From an uncultured Myxococcales bacterium (lineage in GTDB: Bacteria; Myxococcota_A; UBA9042), in contig CAIMLR010000015.1 of the NCBI GenBank assembly GCA_903842345.1, forward strand, positions 1 through 64,000: a DNA stretch of 64,000 nt. Direction: 5' to 3'. Position numbers and translations under genes: made by a program. The stretch's first letter is position 1; every line of letters begins with the position of its first letter. The notes beneath the pieces were generated by a model. The model was not told the DNA's origin. It did no database searches and saw only the letters and a list, made by a program, of their open reading frames with translations. This document shows, one piece after another, positions 48,818 through 58,200 of this stretch.

Positions 48818-49080
48818 ACACAGATTTCATCCCCGTCGCGGAGGCGGCGCGCTTGCTCGACGTGAGCCCACGCACCCTCTGCAAGTACTGCAACGAATTC
48901 AAGCTCATCAACTTCCGTGTCCTGTGGGCGCGGCGCTGGGTCGTGAGCCGCCCGGACGTGGACAGGCTCGTTCGACTCGGCCTGACCGGGCGGGCGTTGG
49001 CCCTGCACACCTTGCAGCTTCGCCACCTCGTTTCATCCGTCACCACCGCCGCCGCCGAAGGCACCCAGGAGGCCAAATGA
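48814..49080 (+). CDS. MerR/excisionase-type helix-turn-helix protein
   Basis: 88 residues from ATG 48814 (overlapping ATGA; AAAGGA nine bases upstream). FIPVAEAARLLDVSPRTLCK then YCNEFKLINFRVLWARRWVV then SRPDVDRLV is a winged helix-turn-helix like AlpA/Xis or MerR N-terminal domains. It may regulate integration/excision or late accessory genes. Part of the tightly packed 48183-49739 operon. Confidence 0.72.
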   Translation: MNTDFIPVAEAARLLDVSPRTLCKYCNEFKLINFRVLWARRWVVSRPDVDRLVRLGLTGRALALHTLQLRHLVSSVTTAAAEGTQEAK

Positions 49081-49499
49081 GCAGCCCTTACATCCTCAGT
49101 CCGCGCGCCACGGAAGTCTTGGAAGCAATCATCGGCGGTGTCGCGGTCGGCGGGGCGCGGAAAATCGACAACGCGCGCGGCACCTACATGGCCGTCAACG
49201 TCGACCGGCTCAGCCAGAACCGCTGGGCGGTCGCACACACGTACCTGCAGAACGGCGACGTGATGTCCGACCCCGACGTGCAATTCGTGAAGGTGCGCAC
49301 CGGCTACATGCCGACGGCGTTTGACCAGAGCGGGGTCATCTACGTCGAGGCAGTCCTGTTGGATGGCAACGACCAGCCGACGGGCTTCCGCGACAAGGCC
49401 CTCCGTGATCTCGTGCAGTTCTGCAACACCTGGCTCGTCAACATCCAGGAACAACAGGGTGGCGTTGACGCAATCCGCGCCGCCCACAAGGAGGGCTAG
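49077..49499 (+). CDS. Hypothetical protein (DUF6908-like)
   Basis: 140 residues, ATG overlapping the previous stop. Segments HTYLQNGDVMSDPDVQFVKV and LRDLVQFCNTWLVNIQEQ resemble the DUF6908 pattern as I recall it (D-x-MxDPxxxF and FxxTWLxNI). Function of that family is unknown to me. Found in mobile elements. Confidence 0.65.
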   Translation: MSSPYILSPRATEVLEAIIGGVAVGGARKIDNARGTYMAVNVDRLSQNRWAVAHTYLQNGDVMSDPDVQFVKVRTGYMPTAFDQSGVIYVEAVLLDGNDQPTGFRDKALRDLVQFCNTWLVNIQEQQGGVDAIRAAHKEG

Positions 49500-49739
49500 A
49501 TGAAGAAGTACCTGATGTTCATCGTGTTGTCCGGCTGCGTTGCCGCCACCCCGTTCCCCGTGGCCACGGACGCCGGGACCGCTGACACGTCGCAGGACAC
49601 GAGCAGCACGTGCCGCGTCTGCATGATCTTCGCAGACCGCACCGTCTGCGAGGACCTGAACTGCGACGACCACGACCCGTGCACGGCTGACCTGTGCGAC
49701 AGCAAGTTCGGCTGCGTGCACGAGCCGTCGTGCAAGTAG
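49500..49739 (+). CDS. Cys-rich predicted lipoprotein
   Basis: 79 residues, ATG immediately after the previous stop. Signal MKKYLMFIVLSGC gives a lipobox with Cys at about 13. The mature part has eight more Cys, including TCRVCMIF, VCEDLNC and DDHDPCTADLCDSKFGCVHE. The last is a calcium/disulfide-type repeat common in lipoproteins of myxobacteria. Likely exported; a surface-modification or exclusion cargo gene. Confidence 0.72.
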   Translation: MKKYLMFIVLSGCVAATPFPVATDAGTADTSQDTSSTCRVCMIFADRTVCEDLNCDDHDPCTADLCDSKFGCVHEPSCK

Positions 49740-49965
49740 GCGGCGGCGCGATCACGGCGCGATCAAAGTCGAGAACCCCGCGTAAGGAAACATGATCCTC
49801 AGGACGACACAACAGGACGACCGGCAAGGCGCAGAAGGGCTGCGTGGGGCCGGTTTGTCCGTTTGTGCCGTGGTTGCGCGGGGTTGTGCTGAAGTCGTCT
49901 ACGGGGCCGCGCGGAGGCTCAACCGGGCAAAAACCCAAAAAAGCGTAGGGGGATCCCCGGCGGTC

Positions 49966-50553
49966 ATGTCCGGGATCTGGATCGCCCGAATGGAGACTGA
50001 CCCGAATCTGACGCTGGCGGCAGCGCACCTCGAACTGGCGGCGGCGTTGCGGGAGCACACGAGGGAACTGCGCCTCGACCGCTTGTCCCGCGAGACGTTC
50101 TTGTCGCTGGACGACGCCGCATTTTACGCACGGCTGACTGTGGAGGGCCTGACCAAGCGCGTCAAGCGCCACCAAATCACGCCGGTTCCGCACATGCACG
50201 GCCCGAACGGCCAGGCAGTTTTCAAACGCATCGATTTGCTGCTCACCAAGGAGACAAGGGATGGAAAAGTCAAAGAAGTTCCCGGGGGTCTTCCGGCTCC
50301 CGGACGGCCGCTGGAAGGTCAAGACCGCCGTGCGCGTGGCCGGGAAAATCCGGTTCAAGGAGAAGGTGTTGGAGGCGGGCGCGACGGAGGAGGACGCCGG
50401 AAAGCTGGCGATCGAGTTCAGGCAAGCGCTCGTGGCCGGGGAGCCGGTGACGCCGACCTCAGCCCAGCCGACCGCGACCGGCGAGACCGTCAGGACGTAC
50501 GCGAAAGCCTGGCTCGCGCTGCGCGGGCAGCGCATGAAACCGGCGGGCGTTGA
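49966..50553 (+). CDS. Excisionase-like protein of the prophage
   Basis: I prefer ATG 49966 (GGGGGAT 12 bases upstream); the upstream part of the frame contains A-runs and looks non-coding. ETFLSLDDAAFYARLTVEGL then TKRVKRHQITPVPHMHGP then AVFKRIDLLL is an HTH_17/excisionase-type domain. As in the left island, the frame stays open into the integrase gene (293 bp overlap, same relative frame), but the Arg/Gly-rich tail is probably not functional. Partner of the adjacent integrase. Confidence 0.6.
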   Translation: MSGIWIARMETDPNLTLAAAHLELAAALREHTRELRLDRLSRETFLSLDDAAFYARLTVEGLTKRVKRHQITPVPHMHGPNGQAVFKRIDLLLTKETRDGKVKEVPGGLPAPGRPLEGQDRRARGRENPVQGEGVGGGRDGGGRRKAGDRVQASARGRGAGDADLSPADRDRRDRQDVRESLARAARAAHETGGR

Positions 50554-51442
50554 GACGTACATCGCCTGTGTTTACGACCACATCGTGCCGGTCATCGGCG
50601 AACTCCGGTGCCGTGACGTGACGCGCCGGGAGGTCGAGACTTGGGTTGTGCACGCGGAGGCGGCGCTCAAGCCTGACGGCAAGCCCTACGCCCACGACAG
50701 CATGCGCCAATGGTGGCGCGTACTTCGCACGATGTTGCGCGACATGGCCGCTGACCACGACATCCCGGATCCGACGAGCCGCGTCCGCCCACCTGAACGC
50801 CCGCAGCAGGCACCGATCCGGGAACAGCGCACGTTGGATGCACAGCAGATCCGCGCCTTGCTCGTCGCGGCCCACCAGTACTGCCCGGATCGCGCCGCCG
50901 AGGTTGCCGTGATGGCGATGACCGGGATGCGGGCGGGCGAGTGCTACGCCTTGGCCTGGGACGTTGTGGACTTCAAGGCCGGGACCATTACGGTCAAGCG
51001 CTCGCTTTCGCGGGGGAAGTTGACGCAGACGACCAAGACCAAGGCTCAGCGCGTTGTGCCGATGCACCCGGAACTCGCCGCCTTGCTGCGCGACCAGCAG
51101 GAGCGCCGGCGGGAAGCCGCGCTCAAGGAGCCTGCCCTGAAAAAGTGGGACCACATGGTGTTCACGGCCCAAGGCGGCGGGCTCCGGGAACCGTCGAGCG
51201 CCACAAAGGTCTGGCGGCTGCTGCAGGAAGCGCTCGGCACGGACATCAAGGTCGGGCCGCAGGTTCTCCGCCGCTCCGTCAACACGCAGCTCGTGTTGGC
51301 CGGTGTCGACCGCATCACCACGCGCGCCATCATGGGCCACACCAGCGAGGAAATGACCGCGCGCTACAGCGGCATTTCCACCGACAAGAAGGCGGATGCT
51401 ATGCAGCGGCTGCACCCGTCCACGCCCATCGCGGAAGCGTAG
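50261..51442 (+). CDS. int: Tyrosine recombinase (prophage integrase)
   Basis: 393 residues. N-terminal arm-binding domain (FPGVFRLPDGRWKVKTAVRV), core-binding domain (TYAKAWLALRG onward) and catalytic domain: Arg in GMRAGECYALAW, Lys in TKTKAQRVVPMHPEL, box II QVLRRSVNT with Gln in place of the usual His, IMGHTS, and Tyr in RYSGIS. It is strongly similar to the island integrase (13661-14959) and shares the unusual box II. Adjacent to and pointing at tRNA-Arg(UCU), its attB. Mediates integration and excision of the prophage. Confidence 0.95.
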   Translation: MEKSKKFPGVFRLPDGRWKVKTAVRVAGKIRFKEKVLEAGATEEDAGKLAIEFRQALVAGEPVTPTSAQPTATGETVRTYAKAWLALRGQRMKPAGVETYIACVYDHIVPVIGELRCRDVTRREVETWVVHAEAALKPDGKPYAHDSMRQWWRVLRTMLRDMAADHDIPDPTSRVRPPERPQQAPIREQRTLDAQQIRALLVAAHQYCPDRAAEVAVMAMTGMRAGECYALAWDVVDFKAGTITVKRSLSRGKLTQTTKTKAQRVVPMHPELAALLRDQQERRREAALKEPALKKWDHMVFTAQGGGLREPSSATKVWRLLQEALGTDIKVGPQVLRRSVNTQLVLAGVDRITTRAIMGHTSEEMTARYSGISTDKKADAMQRLHPSTPIAEA

Positions 51443-51444
51443 CC

Positions 51445-51473
51445 GCTAGGGCCGTTAGGGCCTAGCCCCTAAC
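51445..51473. repeat. Right-end GTTAGGG repeats (integrase arm sites)
   Basis: GCTAGGG (51445-51451), GTTAGGG (51454-51460) and inverted CCCTAAC (51467-51473), 28 bp inside the tRNA end. They match the words at 15126-15199. Confidence 0.6.
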
Positions 51474-51500
51474 ACGGCGGGCGGGCGGCGTGTAAGTAGG

Positions 51501-51574
51501 CGCGCCCAAAGGGGTTCGAACCCTTGACACCCGGCTTAGAAGGCCGGTGCTCTATCCACCTGAGCTATGGGCGC
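51501..51574 (-). tRNA. tRNA-Arg (UCU)
   Basis: 74 nt cloverleaf: acceptor GCGCCCA/TGGGCGC, D-arm GCTC/GAGC, anticodon arm CCGGC CTTCTAA GCCGG with anticodon TCT, T-arm AAGGG TTCGAAC CCCTT, discriminator G. CCA is not encoded. Its 3' half is the attachment site of the prophage; the overlapping copy at 15022-15066 is the other junction. Confidence 0.97.
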
Positions 51575-51708
51575 GTCGTCCCAGCATCGTCCCGCCCAGC
51601 CACCGAGTCAACCTGTCGCCGCGAACTTGCAGATTCACCTTGGCACGCGGGTCAACCTATGGCACACTAACGCCCCTTTCCCGCGCCATCTGGCGCTCAT
51701 CGAGACAC

Positions 51709-53556
51709 ATGCAGCGCGTTCGTAATATCGGCATCATCGCCCACGTCGACCATGGCAAGACTACCCTTATCGATCAGATCCTGACGCAGTGCGGCGCCGT
51801 GGGTCGTGGCGGTCTTGAGCGCGAACGCGTGATGGACTCCAACGATCTCGAACGCGAACGCGGCATTACGATTCTCGCCAAGAACACGGCCATCCAGTGG
51901 CAGGGTCAGACGGTCAACATCGTCGACACGCCGGGCCACGCCGATTTCGGCGGCGAAGTCGAGCGCATCCTGCGCATGGTCGATTCCGTGCTCCTGCTCG
52001 TTGACGCGTGCGAAGGGCCGATGCCGCAGACGCGTTTCGTGCTCCGCAAGTCGCTTGCCCTTGGACTCCGGCCGATCGTTGTGATCAACAAGGTCGACCG
52101 CCCGGACCGCCAGATTGACCGCGTGCTCGACGCCGTGTTCGACCTGTTCGTGGCCCTCGACGCCAAGCCGGAACAGCTTGATTTTCCGGTGATTTACGCC
52201 TCTGGCCGTGGCGGCTTTGCCGTGCATGACTACAACGAAGTGACCGACGACGATCCGGTCGTCATGGCTGAGAAGCAGAAGGGCAAGACCCTCGCGCCGT
52301 TGATGGACCTCATCCTACAGCACGTTCCGCCGTGCGAGTTCCCGATCGACAAGCCGCTGCAGTTGCAGGTCGCTACGCTTGATCGCAACGACTTCCTCGG
52401 TCGCATCGCGATCGGCCGCATCTACCGCGGCTCGATTCGCAAGGGCGACAACATCGTCCAGGTTCGCCTCGATGGCAGCCAGCAGAAGATGCGCGTCGTC
52501 AAGCTCATGGGCTTCATGGGCACGGATCGCGCGGATATCGACCAGGGCTATGCCGGCGACATCGTTGCGCTTTCTGGCGTTGGCGACGTGACCGTTGGCG
52601 AGACGCTCTGTGCGGAAGACTGCATTGAGCCGATGCCGGCGATTCCGGTCGACGAGCCGACGCTCTCGATGGACTTCATCGTCAACAACTCGCCGTTCGC
52701 CGGCAAGGAAGGCAAGTTCGTCACGACGCGCAACATTCGCGACCGCTTGAACAAAGAGCTGGAATCGAACGTTTCGCTGCGCATTGAAGACACGGAGAAG
52801 CCGGACGTCATCAAGGTGTCCGGCCGTGGCACGCTCTCGCTCTCGATTCTCATCGAGACGATGCGCCGCGAGGGCTTTGAGCTGCAGGTCAGCCAGCCGC
52901 GCGTGATCACCAAGGAAGTGAACGGCAAGAAGATGGAGCCCTACGAGGACGTGGTCGCGGAATGCGGCGACGGTTACTCCGGCGCGGTCGTCGAGAAGCT
53001 GAGCCAGCGCGGTGGCGAGCTGCAGAACATGGAAGTTGCGGATGACGGCACCGTCCGCATGGAATTCCGCGTTCCGAGCCGCGGCCTCATCGGCTACCGC
53101 AGCCAGTTCCTCACGGACACGCGCGGCACCGGCGTCGTCTACCACAACTTCGCCGACTACGGCCCGTGGCGCGGCGAGATCCGCCGCCGGTTGAACGGCG
53201 TGCTGATTGGTCACGAAGAAACCGTGTGCACGCCGTACGGCATCTTCAACCTGCAGGACCGCGGTGCGTTCTTCGTCGGTCCGACGCAGGAAATCTATGC
53301 CGGCCAGATCGTCGGCGTTCACAACCGTGACAACGACCTGACGGTGCACCCGGGCAAGGAAAAGAAGCTGACCAACATCCGCTCGGCCGGTGCGGATGAG
53401 AAGCTGCTGCTCGTGCCCGCGCGCCGGCTCTCGCTGGAAGAAGCGCTGGAGTTCATCTCCGACGACGAACTGGTGGAAGTGACGCCGAAGTCGATTCGCC
53501 TGCGCAAGAAGTGGCTGAACGAAAGCGATCGCCGCCGCTACGGCAAGGGCGACTGA
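51709..53556 (+). CDS. typA: GTP-binding protein TypA/BipA
   Basis: 615 residues from ATG 51709; the frame is open further up, but that part lies in the tRNA leader. G1 [11 protein letters not shown]3 [15 protein letters not shown]4 NKVDRP, then domain II, EF-G-like III and V, and the BipA-specific C-terminal domain ending [19 protein letters not shown] ribosome-associated translational GTPase important in stress and cold growth. Intact and normal length. First host gene to the right of the att site. Confidence 0.96.
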   Translation: MQRVRNIGIIAHVDHGKTTLIDQILTQCGAVGRGGLERERVMDSNDLERERGITILAKNTAIQWQGQTVNIVDTPGHADFGGEVERILRMVDSVLLLVDACEGPMPQTRFVLRKSLALGLRPIVVINKVDRPDRQIDRVLDAVFDLFVALDAKPEQLDFPVIYASGRGGFAVHDYNEVTDDDPVVMAEKQKGKTLAPLMDLILQHVPPCEFPIDKPLQLQVATLDRNDFLGRIAIGRIYRGSIRKGDNIVQVRLDGSQQKMRVVKLMGFMGTDRADIDQGYAGDIVALSGVGDVTVGETLCAEDCIEPMPAIPVDEPTLSMDFIVNNSPFAGKEGKFVTTRNIRDRLNKELESNVSLRIEDTEKPDVIKVSGRGTLSLSILIETMRREGFELQVSQPRVITKEVNGKKMEPYEDVVAECGDGYSGAVVEKLSQRGGELQNMEVADDGTVRMEFRVPSRGLIGYRSQFLTDTRGTGVVYHNFADYGPWRGEIRRRLNGVLIGHEETVCTPYGIFNLQDRGAFFVGPTQEIYAGQIVGVHNRDNDLTVHPGKEKKLTNIRSAGADEKLLLVPARRLSLEEALEFISDDELVEVTPKSIRLRKKWLNESDRRRYGKGD

Positions 53557-53570
53557 ACCTGACCGCGATT

Positions 53571-53611
53571 GACCTCCTGGCAGCCCGCATTCACCGGGCT
53601 GCCAGGAGGTC
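53571..53611. terminator. Bidirectional hairpin between typA and the DsbA-like gene
   Basis: GACCTCCTGGCAGCCCG (53571-53587), loop CATTCAC, CGGGCTGCCAGGAGGTC (53595-53611): a perfect 17-bp stem between convergent genes. There is no T run. Confidence 0.75.
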
Positions 53612-53634
53612 CGCAGCCTTTGCGCGGACCTGGG

Positions 53635-54441
53635 CTAGCCCGCGACTTTCTTGAGCGCCGCGAGGATTGTGGCCGGCGCCTGCCCACCCTGCAATACGAC
53701 ATTGCCGCCCGCGCCGTGCAGTTCAAAATGCGGCACGCCATTCATGCCCGTGCGCGCAGCCGCAGCCGCGAGCTGCCGCACCCGCACACGCGCGCCCATG
53801 TCCGCCAGCGCGTCGACCGCCTCCGCGATGGGCAGCCCCGCTTCCTGCCAGCACGCCTGCAGCACGGCGCTGTTGCCGATGTCCGCGCCTGCCTCAAAGT
53901 ACTCCCGGTGGATGATGTCCAACAGGTCGGACTGGGTCGCCAACGGCGCGGCAAGAATCAGCGCGTGGGAGATCGCCGTATCCGGCGTGCGGCGAATCTT
54001 GGCAAAATCGAACTTCAGGCCGTAGCTCGCGCCTGTTTGCGTCACCCGGTCAAACATCGCCTCGAGCTGCGTTGCGCCATAGCGCTCCGCCAGCCGCGCC
54101 CGCAGATCCACGCCTTCGGGCGGAACACTCGGGTCCAGCAGGTACGGGTGCAGGTTCACCGTCACGTTCGCGCCCGGCATCTGGCGCAGCGCGACGCGCA
54201 GGTTGTGGTGGCCAATGCGACACCACGGACAGATCACGTCCTGCGTCAGGTCCACGGTAACGACTGAATTTGATTGTGACATTGCGGCTCCAGTTGCAGT
54301 TGGCGCGACCGGCAGGGCTGGCGCGGATGGGGAAGGTGCTGAAGGCGCTCTGGCCAACGGCGGCGGTGTGCCGCACGCGGGCAGCAGCGCGACTCCGGCG
54401 GTGGCGGTTCCCAGGTGCAGCAGGAGGTCCCGGCGGTTCAT
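53635..54441 (-). CDS. DsbA family (FrnE-like) oxidoreductase, lipoprotein
   Basis: 268 residues from ATG 54441 (54444 also possible). Twin-arginine-like start MNRRDLLLHLGTATAGVALL then PACG, so probably exported and lipidated, followed by a Pro/Ala/Ser linker. The thioredoxin fold starts at SVVTVDLTQDVICPWCRIG with a CPWC active site, typical of the FrnE/2-hydroxychromene-carboxylate isomerase branch of DsbA-like proteins. cis-Pro segment GMNGVPHFEL is present. Likely disulfide chemistry in the envelope. Confidence 0.85.
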   Translation of the reverse strand: MNRRDLLLHLGTATAGVALLPACGTPPPLARAPSAPSPSAPALPVAPTATGAAMSQSNSVVTVDLTQDVICPWCRIGHHNLRVALRQMPGANVTVNLHPYLLDPSVPPEGVDLRARLAERYGATQLEAMFDRVTQTGASYGLKFDFAKIRRTPDTAISHALILAAPLATQSDLLDIIHREYFEAGADIGNSAVLQACWQEAGLPIAEAVDALADMGARVRVRQLAAAAARTGMNGVPHFELHGAGGNVVLQGGQAPATILAALKKVAG

Positions 54442-54598
54442 CATGTCTCTGATGATGCCAAGATGCGGCAAACTCCGCTACTGGGACCCGGCCATGACAC
54501 ACTGTTTCCCCGTGCGCACAATCCGCGCCTTGCGTCGCCGCCGTCGCTGCCTAACATGGTCCTGCTTGCTATCTTTTCCCAACCTGCCGGAGTCATCC

Positions 54599-55216
54599 AT
54601 GAAGCTGTTTCTCGCGCCGGGCGCCTGTTCCCTCTCCCCTCACATCGCCTTGCACGAAGCGGGGCTGAAATTCGAGGCCGTGCGCGTCGATTTCCTCACC
54701 AAGCTGACGGCCGATGGCCGTGATTTCAACGTCATCAATCCCAAGGGCTACGTCCCGGCGCTGCAACTGGACAACGGGTACGTGCTGACGGAAGGCCCGG
54801 CGATCCTGCAGTTCATCGCCGATCAAGCGCCGGGCCTGCATCTGGCGCCGCCAAACGGCACGCTGGAACGCTACAAGCTGCAGGAATGGCTGGGCTTCAT
54901 CAACTCGGAGCTGCACAAAGTCTACGGACCGCTGTTCAATCCCAAGGCGAACGAGGAGGCCAAAACGGCGGCGCGCAACAATCTGTTGCGGCGGTTCGGG
55001 TTCGTTGCGCACGCGCTGGAGGACAAGCAGTGGCTGATGGGGGACGCGTTCACCGTCGCCGACTGCTACCTGTATGTGATGCTCGTCTGGAGCAAATACA
55101 CGGGCGTGGACCTTTCCGGCACGCCGGTTCTCGCGGCGTACCAAGCACGCGTCGAAGCCCGGCCGGCGGTGCGCGCAGCGCTGGCAGCCGAGAACGCGCT
55201 GCGCACCCGGAAATAG
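54599..55216 (+). CDS. gst: Glutathione S-transferase, beta class
   Basis: 205 residues from ATG 54599; the longer frame runs through the promoter gap. MKLFLAPGACSLSPHIALHE has the beta-class catalytic Cys (ACS), NPKGYVPALQLDN gives the thioredoxin-fold cis-Pro, and TEGPAILQFIAD binds glutathione. Helical C-terminal domain with FTVADCYLYVML. Close in pattern to E. coli GstA. Detoxifies electrophiles and peroxides with glutathione in the cytoplasm. Divergent from the DsbA-like gene and convergent with the hybrid kinase. Confidence 0.95.
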   Translation: MKLFLAPGACSLSPHIALHEAGLKFEAVRVDFLTKLTADGRDFNVINPKGYVPALQLDNGYVLTEGPAILQFIADQAPGLHLAPPNGTLERYKLQEWLGFINSELHKVYGPLFNPKANEEAKTAARNNLLRRFGFVAHALEDKQWLMGDAFTVADCYLYVMLVWSKYTGVDLSGTPVLAAYQARVEARPAVRAALAAENALRTRK

Positions 55217-55219
55217 CCG

Positions 55220-58200
55220 CTACTCTTGCAGTTTGGGGATCTCCGCGAAGAGCGCGCGCACGCGGGTCAACGCGTCGTCAAACTCGAAGCTCTCGACGTC
55301 GCGGGCCAGCGCGTCAAAAGCCGGCCCGAGGGCCGCGCGGAGCATCGGCGCGTCCGTGCGGAACGTTTGCAGCGCGCGCACATCGTCGTCCGCGAGCAGT
55401 TTCTGCAGCTGGGCAAGCATCTGGCCCGCGGCAGGCCAGTCGACGACGGCGGCCACGGGCGCGATACTGTCCGGCAGCGCTTCAGCCAGGGCCCGCACCA
55501 GCGCGCCGTGAGTCTCGCTCAGCTCCTGAAGTGGCTCGGCAAACGTTGGGGGCGCGTCCGCACCCAGCTGCAGCAGCGTCTCGAGGCGAAGCGCCGCGGC
55601 ACCTACCGCCGTCGCGCCCAGCGTGGCAGCGACGCCCTTGAGCGTGTGGACGGTCCGCTGCGCCTCCTGCCAACGGCCCGCAACAATGTGCTCGCGCAGC
55701 CGCGTCACATCGTCCGCGCGCTCCGTGCTGAACTTGCGCAGCAGCCGCTCGTACGTCTCCCACCGCCCCTGAACCACGCGCAGTCCCGCATCGGTATCCA
55801 GCCCGGCAATCGCTGAAAGGCGCGGTCGTGGCTTCCCAACTCCCGTCATGCCGGTTGCGCGCCGCCGCGGTCGAGGCTCCAGGTCCACGCCCGTCCACTC
55901 GCACAGCGTCGCGAAGAACGTCTGCGGATTGATGGGCTTGGCGACAAAGTCATTCATGCCGGCGGCGAGGCAGGCCTCCTTGTCCTCGGCAAAAACACTC
56001 GCAGTCATCGCGAGGATCGGCGTCTGCTCGTACGCGACGCGTTTGCGCAGCTCGCGCGTTGCCGTCAGGCCGTCCATCACCGGCATCTGCACGTCCATCA
56101 GGACGGCGTCGTAGCGAGTCCGCTGGGCCTTTTCCAAAGCGATCTGACCATTTTCAGCGACTTCCACGACAAATCCGCGGGACGCCAGCAGCTCGGTCGC
56201 GACTTCCTGGTTGATGAGGTCGTCCTCAACCAGCAGCAGCACAACGCTTGCCGCCTTGCGCCCTACCCGCACCACCGGCGGGAGCCCGTGACTCGTCCGC
56301 TTCGGCTGGCCCACGCGCAACGTGCCGGCGGCGTGCAGCGGCAGCGTGAACCAGAAGGTGCTGCCCTGCCCTGGCGCGCTCGTCACGCCCAGCGTGCCGC
56401 CGAGCAGCTCAACAAGGCGCCGGCTGATGGCCAGTCCCAGGCCGGTACCGCCAAATTTCCGCGTCGTGGAGACATCCGCTTGTTCAAACGGCTGGAAAAT
56501 CCGCTCCGTCTGCTCCTGCGACAGGCCAATCCCCGTGTCCTGCACTTCAAACCGGACCCTCAGCGGCCCAGCGTCAGCCGTATCCGCCATCATCCGCACG
56601 ATCACTTCGCCGTGCGACGTGAACTTCACCGCATTCGAGCCAAGATTCAGCAACACCTGCGTCAGCCGCAGCGAATCGCCGTTCAACCTCGCCGGCAGGG
56701 CTTCCGCCACCTCGAACTCCAGCGTGAGCCCCTTGGCGCGGGCTTGCTCGGTCAGGCTGTCGCGCACGCCGTCGACAAGATCCGCCACGGCAAAGTCGAC
56801 GTTCTCCAAGCGCAGCTTGCCTGCCTCGACCTTGGACAAATCCAAGATATCGTTGATGATCGCCAGCAAGTGCCGCGCCGATCCGTCGATCTTCCGCAGC
56901 CGCTCCACCTGCTCGGGGATTTCGACCTGATGCGTCATCAAGTGCGTCAGGCCGATGATCGCGTTGAGCGGCGTGCGAATCTCATGGCTCATATTGGCGA
57001 GGAACGCGCTCTTGGCCATATTCGCCGCCTCCGCGCGCGCCTGGGCCTCGCGCAACTGCGCCGTCCGCGTGTCGACCAACTCCTCCAAATGATGCCGGTG
57101 CTCGTCCAGCTCCGCGTCGAGGTGCTTGCGCTCCGTGATGTCGTCCTTGATCGCGACGTAGTGCGTGATTTTGCCCGCGTCATCGCGGATCGGCGCGAGC
57201 GTCGCCCGTTCCGTGTACTCGGTTCCATCCTTGCGCTTGTTGACGAACTCGCCCTGCCAGACCTTGCCCGCGGTCAGCGCCGCCCACATCGCACCATAGG
57301 TCGCCCGAGGCGTCTTGCCCGACTGCAACACGCGTGGATTGCCGCCGCGCAGCTCGTCCATCGTGTAGCCAGTGTGGCGGACAAACGCGGGATTGACGTA
57401 CTCGATGTCGCCGTTCAAGTCCGTGATCGCGATGCTCGCCGGACTCTGCTCCACGGCCAGGCTCAGCTTCCGCAGCTTCTCCTCGGACGCCTTCAGCGCG
57501 GAGACGTCCTCCTTGATGGCCACGTAGTTGCAGATTGCACCGTCGGCGTTCCGCAGCGGCACGATCGTCGCGCGCTCCGAAAAAACCGTGCCGTCCTTGC
57601 GGCGGTTGGTGAATTCGCCACGCCAGACTTCACCCGCACGCAGCCACGCCCACATCTCCCCGTACACGCGCTCGGGCGTGAGGCCTGACTTCAGGAACCG
57701 CGGGTTCTTATGCAGGATCTCCTCGCGGGTGTAGCCCGTCGACGCCGTGAACGCGGGGTTGATGTACTCGATTCGCCCCTGCAGATCGGTCACGATCACC
57801 GGGTTTGGACTCTGATCGATCGCCAGCGAGAGCTTGGAGTTCTCCAGCTCGGCCGCTTCACGCGCCTCGCGGTCGCGCAGGGACCGGATGCCAAACGCGA
57901 GGCTGTCAGCGAGGCTGCGCAACAGCGTGATCTCGCCCTCCAGGAATGCGTGTGGCTCCGCAGCGTACACCGTGAGCACACCGAGAACCTCGCCTTGCAC
58001 GTCAAAGAGCGGAATCGCAATCGACGATCCAATGCCATGCTTGGCCGCTGAAGCGCGCCACGGCGCAAGCTTCAGGTCCGTCGCTACGTTCTGGACGACG
58101 ACGTGGCGACGTTCCCGCACGGCTGTTCCAGTCGGCCCCTGGCCCAGCGGCTCATCGGCCCATGTAATAGCGAGCGCCTTGAGGTAGTCCGCCGCCTTCC

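Larger units (their letters stand above)
15022..51543. mobile_element. Siphovirus-type prophage integrated at tRNA-Arg(UCU)
   Basis: Bounded by the partial tRNA copy on the left and the 3' half of the intact tRNA on the right, with GTTAGGG arm-type repeats just inside both ends and the integrase adjacent to the right end. It contains terminase, portal, scaffold, capsid, tail tube, tail chaperone with frameshift, tape measure and tail-tip genes in canonical order. No recognisable endolysin, primase or polymerase is seen. Length is about 36.5 kb. The structural genes look undamaged, so it could be functional. Confidence 0.88.
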
